Source: Bacteroidales bacterium (GTDB lineage: Bacteria > Bacteroidota > Bacteroidia > Bacteroidales > ML635J-15). Taken from it: a stretch of 43,497 nucleotides of DNA. Below, piece by piece: positions 36,780 through 43,497 of this stretch. The notes below the pieces were generated by a model. It worked only from the letters and a program-made list of their open reading frames with translations. It was not told the origin of the DNA and ran no database searches. The position numbers and the translations under genes were made by a program. Each line of letters opens with the position of its first letter. The first letter of the stretch is position 1. Where the stretch lies: positions 1 through 43,497 of the forward strand of contig JAQVOJ010000012.1 in the NCBI GenBank assembly GCA_028702675.1, written 5' to 3'.

Positions 36780-39760
36780 TGTTTTGAATTTGCAAGTTTA
36801 AAACTATTTATTGCATCATAAAACACTTGTTGAATATTTGTTCGAATATCCATTGTAATAATTTTATTGTTTTCGGCATCTGGATACACCCTGTTGCTTA
36901 AAAAAACATAACTTAAATTGCATTTTGGATCTGCCCATATTAATGTACCTGTAAAACCTCCATGACCGAAACTTTGAAAAGAGGCACTATCGCAAGCAGG
37001 TCCCTTCCCAATTGCCGGAATAGGTCTATCGAATCCTAAAGCTCTTCGATTTTTAGCAGTATCGTTATGTGGAGATGTGAACCATTTTATTGTTTCGGGC
37101 ATAAAAAAAGTTTTATCTGCATACTGCCCTTCATTTAAATAAATCTGGAGCACTTTTGCCAAATCGTTGGCATTACTAAATAACCCGGCATGGCCGGCTA
37201 CCCCACCCATTAAGGCTGCTGCTTGATCGTGTACATAACCGTGAACTAATTTTTGTCGGAATATTTTATCTTTTTCGGTTGGTGCAATTATATCCAAACT
37301 AAAATAATTATAGGGATTATAACCTAAAGACCATGCACCTAATGGCTTATAAAACTGATTTTTAACGAATAAGTCTAAGGGTTTTTCTGCCCATTGCTCC
37401 AACATTTTACCAATCATAATCATACCTAAATCGGAGTATCTATAATATTTACCGTTAAGTAATTTTGAGGTAAAAATATCATACCAAACACTGTCTAACC
37501 AGTGTGAGTCCATATATAAATCATTGGCTACCATAACAGTATGAATAGAGTCAAAAATAGGAGCATAAACTTTGCCTCGAATAGAATCGGAAACAATAGT
37601 TTTTTTAAAAAATGGTATCCATGGAGTAAGCCTTGCCTGATGGCTCAATACATCATAAAAATTAATATCCTTTTTGTTTGTAGTATCAAGTCCCGGCAAG
37701 TATTTTGATAATGGTTCTTCGAGTTTAAAATAGTTTTTTTCGTAAAAGTGCATAAGCGCATTTGTTGTAGAAACAACTTTTGTAACAGAAGCTAAATCGT
37801 ATATATCGAGATTTTCAACCCTTCTATCGCCCTCGTATGTATGTTTTCCAAACGATTTATAGTAGAAAACAATTCCATCTTTTACTGCAAGCACCTGTCC
37901 TCCAGGAAACGCTTTTTTATTAATACCTGAATCGAAAATTGAATCAACTTTATATAAGAGTTTGGAATCAACTCCAGCCTCTTCGGGGATATTCGTGTAT
38001 TTTAATCTAAAAGCTTTTGTATCTACACCCGAGCCGGCAAGATATTTTTCGTTTACGCTAACCGGAAGACGTCCTCTGCAAGCAATACCACCAAAAACAG
38101 CCTGAGCTGCAAAATCGTTAGTTATACTCCAATCGTTGAATGAAACCATTACGGCAGCCATTTTATCAATATTTCGGAAATAACTCAAACTATACGGATT
38201 AGCAAATACATTGAGAATTATATTGGTTTTAGTTGCCAAAGTATCGGTAAAATCAGTAATAAGTTTGTTTACACCAAATCTTGATTTTGGATTTCGGTTA
38301 GTGCCATGAACACTTACAATCACAATATCGTATTTTTTAAGCTCGTTCATTAATCCGTTATAGCCCAAAACTGCTACGTCTTTGTTATAAGTATAGCTGC
38401 TAACATCGGCATAATACTTCAATCGGTTTTGAAATATACTTTCGCTTGAGCGACCAAAACTTAAAGAAGCTATTTTAACACTATCTAAATGTTTAATTGG
38501 AATAATATCATCTTTGTTAGTAATAGTTGTGATGGCATTTTCAATTAGTTTTTGTTGCATCCATTTTGCTTCGGTGTTGTTAAGTTCCGATACTAAGTTT
38601 TCGGTTTCAACAGGTTTATAATCGTTAAGCCCAACCCAATACTTTGCCATCAATATTTTCTTAACACGTTCATCAATTTCCTCCTGAGTAATACGTCCCT
38701 CCGCTATTGCCTCTTTAATTTTTTTAACAGCACTTGGTACATCTCCCGAAAACAATAGCACATCATTACCGGCAAGCAAAGCTTTAACATCAATTTCGGC
38801 TTCAGGAAAGAATTTTGCAACACCTTGCATATTTAGAGCATCGGTAAAAACAAGACCTTTAAAGTCCATTTTACCTTTTAAAAGTTCGGTAACTACCTTG
38901 GGTGATAATGTAGTTGCCAAATTAGATGTTGTATCTAGTGCAGGAACATACAAGTGTGCAACCATAACAGCACCCAATCCTTTTTTAAATAAATATTTGA
39001 ATGGATAAAATTCTACAGAATCCAATCTTTCGTAAGAATGGTATATTACCGGTAAATCTTTATGTGAGTCGGTATCAGTATCTCCATGTCCGGGAAAATG
39101 TTTACCGGTTGCCAATACTTTATTATCCTGCATTCCTTTTGCATACATCCATCCCTTATGAGCAACATTTTTGGGGTCTTCGCCAAACGAACGACTGTTT
39201 ATTACCGGATTTGACGGATTATTATTAACATCAATTACCGGAGCAAAATTTACATGAATTCCCATTCGCTTAAATTGCCTTGAAAACTCTGCTCCCATTT
39301 CGTATATTAAATTATCGTCTTGTATGGCACCTAACATCATTTGTCGCGGATACATAATAGTACTATCAAGCCTCATCGACAAGCTCCACTCCCCATCAAT
39401 AGCAATTAACATTTTTACCTTTGAAACCTCCTGCAAACGATTATGCATTTTTGCTTGTCTTAAAGGACCGCCTTGCATAAAAATTAAACCACCAATTCCA
39501 TAATCTTCAATCAACATTTTAAGGTAATCTTCATGATTCTTATCTTTATTAGAATAAGCAGCAATCATAAACAATTGCCCAATTTTTTCATTATCAGTTA
39601 GAGAATTAAATACTGAGTCAACCCATGCAGTATCGCTCTGATAAAACGGAGGATCAACACTTTCACTTCCTGATTTTAAAGGAGTGCTATCTAAATTAAG
39701 CATATTTGAAAGAATAAGCCCAATAAAAGTAAAAATCACTATTCCCATTGTTCGCCACAT
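36776..39760 (-). CDS. GH3 beta-N-acetylglucosaminidase fused to a serine hydrolase (beta-lactamase-like)
   Basis: This 994-residue two-enzyme protein has an N-terminal membrane or signal segment. The first half is a glycoside hydrolase family 3 domain: KHFPGHGDTDTDSH near residue 220 is the NagZ-type His/Asp loop and FTDALNMQG near 306 has the nucleophile Asp. The second half is a penicillin-binding-protein/class C beta-lactamase fold with ASVTK near residue 657 (SxxK), YSDLG (YxN-like) and HGGFTGT near the end. NagZ removes N-acetylglucosamine from muropeptides, while the serine hydrolase could act on their peptide part, so peptidoglycan recycling or remodelling is likely. First gene of a four-gene run. 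Confidence 0.87.
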   Translation of the reverse strand: MWRTMGIVIFTFIGLILSNMLNLDSTPLKSGSESVDPPFYQSDTAWVDSVFNSLTDNEKIGQLFMIAAYSNKDKNHEDYLKMLIEDYGIGGLIFMQGGPLRQAKMHNRLQEVSKVKMLIAIDGEWSLSMRLDSTIMYPRQMMLGAIQDDNLIYEMGAEFSRQFKRMGIHVNFAPVIDVNNNPSNPVINSRSFGEDPKNVAHKGWMYAKGMQDNKVLATGKHFPGHGDTDTDSHKDLPVIYHSYERLDSVEFYPFKYLFKKGLGAVMVAHLYVPALDTTSNLATTLSPKVVTELLKGKMDFKGLVFTDALNMQGVAKFFPEAEIDVKALLAGNDVLLFSGDVPSAVKKIKEAIAEGRITQEEIDERVKKILMAKYWVGLNDYKPVETENLVSELNNTEAKWMQQKLIENAITTITNKDDIIPIKHLDSVKIASLSFGRSSESIFQNRLKYYADVSSYTYNKDVAVLGYNGLMNELKKYDIVIVSVHGTNRNPKSRFGVNKLITDFTDTLATKTNIILNVFANPYSLSYFRNIDKMAAVMVSFNDWSITNDFAAQAVFGGIACRGRLPVSVNEKYLAGSGVDTKAFRLKYTNIPEEAGVDSKLLYKVDSIFDSGINKKAFPGGQVLAVKDGIVFYYKSFGKHTYEGDRRVENLDIYDLASVTKVVSTTNALMHFYEKNYFKLEEPLSKYLPGLDTTNKKDINFYDVLSHQARLTPWIPFFKKTIVSDSIRGKVYAPIFDSIHTVMVANDLYMDSHWLDSVWYDIFTSKLLNGKYYRYSDLGMIMIGKMLEQWAEKPLDLFVKNQFYKPLGAWSLGYNPYNYFSLDIIAPTEKDKIFRQKLVHGYVHDQAAALMGGVAGHAGLFSNANDLAKVLQIYLNEGQYADKTFFMPETIKWFTSPHNDTAKNRRALGFDRPIPAIGKGPACDSASFQSFGHGGFTGTLIWADPKCNLSYVFLSNRVYPDAENNKIITMDIRTNIQQVFYDAINSFKLANSKQ

Positions 39761-39983
39761 ATATTTTTAAGTAATTCTTCTTCTAAACAAATGTAACGTA
39801 AGGTATCAATATTAAAGTATTATTTCCGCATAGATTATTAACACTAAAACGTGAATTATTAAGAATCTCCTGTACTATAAGCTTAGAGCAGATTATTCGA
39901 TTACCCGTTCAATCATTACAATTGCAATCTTATTAAAACTTCCATTACAAACAAAAGCCAATGATAATTTCAATGATTTTATT

Positions 39984-39991
39984 TAAATTTG
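39984..39991 (+). promoter_or_regulatory. -7 element before the FG-GAP protein
   Basis: TAAATTTG matches TAnnTTTG, 48 bases before the ATG, in a 279-bp divergent intergenic region. No well-placed -33 TTG is visible; the rest of this region shows nothing else. Confidence 0.35.
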
Positions 39992-40039
39992 TAGTAATAT
40001 TATTTCAAACAAATTATTATTTAATAAATATCTTTTTAT

Positions 40040-41788
40040 ATGAAACATGTTTATACATTCTTTATTATCATAGCGATAAGCCTTCAACTTAATGCACAAT
40101 ATTATCAATCTGTTGCTAACGAGATTGGTAATACTGAAGTTTTTAAAATTCCATATTTCAAAAAAAATGCTTTGAATAGCGACACTTTACCTCAATTAAC
40201 AAACTGGCCCCAAGGTTTTTTGCGTAATCCGTCTTTTCAAAATTTCAGAGGTTTAACTCTTGAATATATTGACGAAGATAGCGGACAAGAAATCGTTGTT
40301 GGCATTAATGACTCTCTTTTTGTTTTGAAAGCAGATGGCAGCAAATTATGGTCAGCAAAATTGGCAGGCACAGCTATTTACCCTCCTTCTACCGCTGATA
40401 TAGATAACGATGGAGAAATAGACATTGTTATTGTAACTGCCGGCGCACCTTATAATGGGCATATATACGCGTTCGATCATTCGGGAAATATAAAAGACGG
40501 CTGGCCGGTATCTGTGCCAAACTCTTGGTATATTTGTGCACCGGTTTTATGCGATTTAAACAATGACGGATATATGGAAATAATTCATGGAGAGTTTAAC
40601 TCATCGCAACCAATTGCACATAGAAATAGAATCCACATCTTAAAATATGATGGTACTACTTTTAATAATATTTGGCCAATAAGCCTACCCCACAAACCAG
40701 CTGTAACACCTGCTATTGTCGATATTGATTTTGATGGCAACTTAGATATTTTTGTTTGTAGCACAGATTCTATTTATGCATTTAATCTTTATGGCAATAC
40801 TTTAGAATATTTTCCATACGGAAAAACAGGAATGAAATTCAGTTACCAATCTCCGGTAATAGTAGATTATCATTCAGCGCCTTCCTATCCCGACGAATTG
40901 CAAATATATGGTGCATGCCATGGTGATAGTGCCGGATTTTATAAAATTAATATTGGGAATAACGGATTTGAATTTGATCACACATATACCGATAATAACA
41001 CATGGACATATAGCACTCCTTTGGTTTTTGGACAAGAAAATGTCATAACCCACAGTCTTATTAGCCAACCATTAGGAATTAGCAACTTGCCCGACTCTTG
41101 TATTTATAATTTAGTTGAATTACCTAATTATCTCGATGTTCTTTCTATTCGCCCCTACGGGCTCGAAGGTTTTATGACTGTTGCAAATAAAGGTAATTAT
41201 GTTTTTACAGGTTCAAATATTCATGATGCAAATTATAATGGTTTAATGTATATTTATGATACTTATAATGATTTTTCTGTTATTAACGGATTCCCTGTAA
41301 CAGTAAAAGGGAGCACATTTATGAACGGGATTAATCTTGGTGATGTTACAGGAGACGGATTGCTTGATATGGTTGTATTAGGTGCCGATGCCGACTCTGC
41401 ATATATTAATGTTTTTGAAGCTTCATCAATTAATGCATTTGAAGATATTTACTTTTACCCTGATGATTTTGGAAATACATATAGAGGATTTAATACACGG
41501 CAAGGTGTAACAGAACCCTATATGTATGTAAGTATTAAAGACAATAATTATTCTGAACTCACTTGTTACCCTAATCCTGCCGACAAGCTTATAAAAATTG
41601 AGTTTGGACTAAATCATAATATCAGCGAAATAAGTATTTACGGAATAAGTGGGACTAAAATAAACGAATTTAGTATTTCTGATAAAAATATTTCAATAGA
41701 TGTTTCTAATTTACCAACAGGAATTTATTTTATTTCAGCAAAAGACAATAATGGTAGGATATATAGAGGAAAGTTTGTGAAAGATTAA
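40040..41788 (+). CDS. Secreted FG-GAP/VCBS-repeat protein with T9SS tag
   Basis: A 582-residue exported protein with a signal peptide (residues 1-19, ending LQLNAQ). Repeats of the calcium-binding type DxDxDGxxDI occur (DIDNDGEIDIVIV, DLNNDGYMEII, DIDFDGNLDIFV, GDVTGDGLLDMVV), each in a beta-propeller blade of the FG-GAP/integrin alpha type. The C-terminus (LTCYPNPADKLIKIEFG to GKFVKD) is a T9SS sorting domain. It is probably a surface-attached binding protein; the ligand is unknown. A bidirectional terminator and tRNA-Asp follow. Confidence 0.82.
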   Translation: MKHVYTFFIIIAISLQLNAQYYQSVANEIGNTEVFKIPYFKKNALNSDTLPQLTNWPQGFLRNPSFQNFRGLTLEYIDEDSGQEIVVGINDSLFVLKADGSKLWSAKLAGTAIYPPSTADIDNDGEIDIVIVTAGAPYNGHIYAFDHSGNIKDGWPVSVPNSWYICAPVLCDLNNDGYMEIIHGEFNSSQPIAHRNRIHILKYDGTTFNNIWPISLPHKPAVTPAIVDIDFDGNLDIFVCSTDSIYAFNLYGNTLEYFPYGKTGMKFSYQSPVIVDYHSAPSYPDELQIYGACHGDSAGFYKINIGNNGFEFDHTYTDNNTWTYSTPLVFGQENVITHSLISQPLGISNLPDSCIYNLVELPNYLDVLSIRPYGLEGFMTVANKGNYVFTGSNIHDANYNGLMYIYDTYNDFSVINGFPVTVKGSTFMNGINLGDVTGDGLLDMVVLGADADSAYINVFEASSINAFEDIYFYPDDFGNTYRGFNTRQGVTEPYMYVSIKDNNYSELTCYPNPADKLIKIEFGLNHNISEISIYGISGTKINEFSISDKNISIDVSNLPTGIYFISAKDNNGRIYRGKFVKD

Positions 41789-41843
41789 TAATTAACTGGT
41801 CTCTCGTTACTCTAAAACAACAAACAGACAAAGACTTGAAAAC

Positions 41844-41878
41844 AAAAAAGCCGAAACAACTGCTTGCTTCGGCTTTTT
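41844..41878. terminator. Bidirectional terminator between the FG-GAP gene and tRNA-Asp
   Basis: AAAAAGCCGAA (41845-41855) and TTCGGCTTTTT (41868-41878) are complementary, with A- and T-tracts at both sides. It starts directly after the tRNA 3' end on the minus strand and about 55 bp after the plus-strand gene. Confidence 0.88.
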
Positions 41879-41879
41879 G

Positions 41880-41953
41880 CGGTGACGACGAGACTCGAAC
41901 TCGCGACCTCCGGCGTGACAGGCCGGCATTCTAACCAACTGAACTACGCCACC
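41880..41953 (-). tRNA. tRNA-Asp (anticodon GTC)
   Basis: On the minus strand, GGTGGCG pairs with CGTCACC as the acceptor stem. The D arm starts TAGTTCAGTTGG, and the anticodon arm CCGGC-CTGTCAC-GCCGG exposes GTC. The T arm is GCGAG-TTCGAGT-CTCGT. The discriminator base is G and CCA is not encoded. A terminator follows. Confidence 0.96.
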
Positions 41954-42105
41954 TTTTTAAAGTGATGCAAAAATATACTTAATTTTGGATACTGCAAAAC
42001 AAAAAATTATTTTTTTTATTTTTTTTAATTGTAACTCCTGATAAACAGTAGTTTATTTCCATAAAAATATATTATATTTCAATGCTATTTAAAAACTAAT
42101 ACAAT

Positions 42106-43467
42106 ATGAAAACTTTTTTATTATCAACAATTCTAATATGTTCAGCATTTTTATCAGTTGCCCAATACCAAATTGGACATGTAAACCTCGAATACTACGA
42201 CGAAGTACGTGAACGATGGATAGACACTCACATGTACTATCCTTCTGATATTGGAGGCGAGGAATCTGCTATCTCGGAAAGTACATTCCCATATTTAGTG
42301 TTTGGTCATGGTTTTTCGATGAACTACAGCGATTATGATTACTTATGGGAATTTTTTGTACCTCGCGGATATATATTAGTAATGCCTGCCACAGAATCAG
42401 GTCTTTCGCCAAACCATGAAACATATGGTAAAGACATTGCATTTTTAGCAGAAAATTTTTATGAAATAAACATCGACATCGAAAATTATTTCTTCGGACA
42501 TGTAGAACCTATTTGTGCTATAATGGGGCACAGCATGGGTGGCGGTGCTTCACATCTGGCAGGAACTTATACTGAGCAGATTAACTGTATTGTTACTTTT
42601 GCAGCTGCAGAAACCGACCCTTCGGCAATAGAAGCAGCAGCAAACTCTGTTGATGTTCCTGTAATTGTATTTTATGGTGAAGGAGACGCTGTTGCTCCTC
42701 CTGACGAAAATCAAATTCCAATTTACAATGCTTCAAACTCTTCCTGCAAAACCTTGATTAATGTTTTGGGTGGTATTCATTGCTATTTTGCAGAATCTCA
42801 ATGGGCATGCGATTTTGGTGAAACAATGGCTGGTTCAGATGCCGAAATTGAACGAGAAGAACAACACAACATAGTTTGTGATATTCTAAGTATGTATTTC
42901 GATTACGAACTTAAAGGTAATACTGATGCCGGTATAGCATATCTTGATTCACTAGAAAATAGTACACGTATTGACGTAACTCGTGATTGCTCGACTACTT
43001 ATACCATAGACGCCGAAGCAAATCCTACAAACACAGGTACAATTGCAGGCACAGGAACATACGAACAAAACCAAACATGTACTCTCGTTGCCAGTGCAAA
43101 CAACGGCTTTGAATTTGTTAACTGGACAGAAAACGGAAACGAAGTATCAAATAATAGCACTTACGAGTTTGTAGTATCAGAGAATCGTAGCCTAATTGCA
43201 AACTTTCAGGATAATGTTTCTGTTAATTCTAACATTACAGATAATATTTACATCTACCCTAACCCAACAAACGAGATTTTAAATTTTGCCAATTTACCGG
43301 CAAATGCTAAGCATATACTTATATACAGCATAAATGGTAAACTCGTAAATCAACAACCTCTCAATGCAAAAGTAAATATAAGTCAATTAGAATCAGGACA
43401 GTATATTATTAATATTCTTACTGCTGATAAGGAATTGATATACACCGAAAGAATAAGCAAAAAATAG
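42106..43467 (+). CDS. Secreted alpha/beta hydrolase with divergent InlB-type repeat and T9SS tag
   Basis: A 453-residue exported protein with a signal peptide (residues 1-20, ending SVAQ). The hydrolase domain resembles chlorophyllase/dienelactone-type esterases: GHSMGGGASH near residue 141 holds the Ser nucleophile, GEGDAVAPP near 193 the likely Asp, and GGIHCYF near 225 the likely His. A beta-rich module (ANPTNTGTIAGTGTYEQNQ...FEFVNWTENG) near residues 300-370 matches the divergent InlB B-repeat domain. The tail (IYIYPNPTNEILNFANL to the end) is a T9SS sorting domain. Substrate unknown: an ester or amide outside the cell. Confidence 0.84.
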   Translation: MKTFLLSTILICSAFLSVAQYQIGHVNLEYYDEVRERWIDTHMYYPSDIGGEESAISESTFPYLVFGHGFSMNYSDYDYLWEFFVPRGYILVMPATESGLSPNHETYGKDIAFLAENFYEINIDIENYFFGHVEPICAIMGHSMGGGASHLAGTYTEQINCIVTFAAAETDPSAIEAAANSVDVPVIVFYGEGDAVAPPDENQIPIYNASNSSCKTLINVLGGIHCYFAESQWACDFGETMAGSDAEIEREEQHNIVCDILSMYFDYELKGNTDAGIAYLDSLENSTRIDVTRDCSTTYTIDAEANPTNTGTIAGTGTYEQNQTCTLVASANNGFEFVNWTENGNEVSNNSTYEFVVSENRSLIANFQDNVSVNSNITDNIYIYPNPTNEILNFANLPANAKHILIYSINGKLVNQQPLNAKVNISQLESGQYIINILTADKELIYTERISKK

Positions 43468-43497
43468 CTTACATTAAAACGCATTGTTAATATTTGT

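Noticed and set aside
1-43497. CRISPR array, prophage or rRNA operon
   Set aside because: No regularly spaced repeats, phage structural genes or rRNA sequence were seen anywhere in the window.

Overview
The window looks like chromosome from an AT-rich member of the Bacteroidota, probably a gliding, peptide-fermenting lineage. The grounds are: gliding-motility ABC genes gldF and gldG; three secreted proteins ending in type IX secretion (T9SS) C-terminal sorting domains; Bacteroidota-type promoters (TAnnTTTG) with no clear Shine-Dalgarno sites; and lineage-typical families (DUF3078, DUF4340, a GH3/serine-hydrolase fusion, a DPP4-like peptidase). The exact genus cannot be read from the sequence.

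Layout. 1-4.9 kb is an accessory island with two restriction-modification (R-M) modules. The first (probable PD-(D/E)XK endonuclease plus Dam-type methylase) ends in a 130-bp GC-richer hairpin that resembles an integron attC site. The outer arm of this hairpin is complementary to the first bases of the window, as expected for an integrated gene cassette. The second module has an intact adenine methylase, but its endonuclease gene is interrupted by two in-frame stop codons. 4.9-8.5 kb (minus strand) pairs a POT-type peptide transporter with a DPP4-like peptidase. 8.5-15.4 kb (plus strand) has a D-Ala-D-Ala dipeptidase-like lipoprotein, then overlapping aroB-aroA-aroC and an AddB-like nuclease. 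A DUF3078 barrel protein converges on it. 16.4-18.7 kb has tryptophanase, with a possible leader ORF, and an acidic lipoprotein. 18.7-19.3 kb is a gene-free stretch with a MITE-like palindrome and a second inverted-repeat unit. 19.3-23.3 kb (minus) is methylmalonyl-CoA mutase (both subunits), divergent from a histidine ammonia-lyase whose MIO triad reads Ala-Cys-Gly.

25.4-27.5 kb is an M43 metalloprotease with a T9SS tag. 27.5-33.8 kb (minus) holds gldF-gldG-DUF4340, then dnaN, a DnaQ-like exonuclease and an FAH-family enzyme. 33.9-35 kb is a PagL-like lipid A deacylase homologue. 35-39.8 kb (minus) is a four-gene run led by the GH3/serine-hydrolase fusion. 40-43.5 kb holds two T9SS cargo genes around a tRNA-Asp.

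Together the core genes suggest a cell that degrades proteins outside the membrane (M43 protease, DPP4), imports small peptides (POT), and deaminates amino acids (tryptophanase, histidine ammonia-lyase). Propionyl/succinyl metabolism runs through methylmalonyl-CoA mutase. The most unusual region is the first 5 kb.
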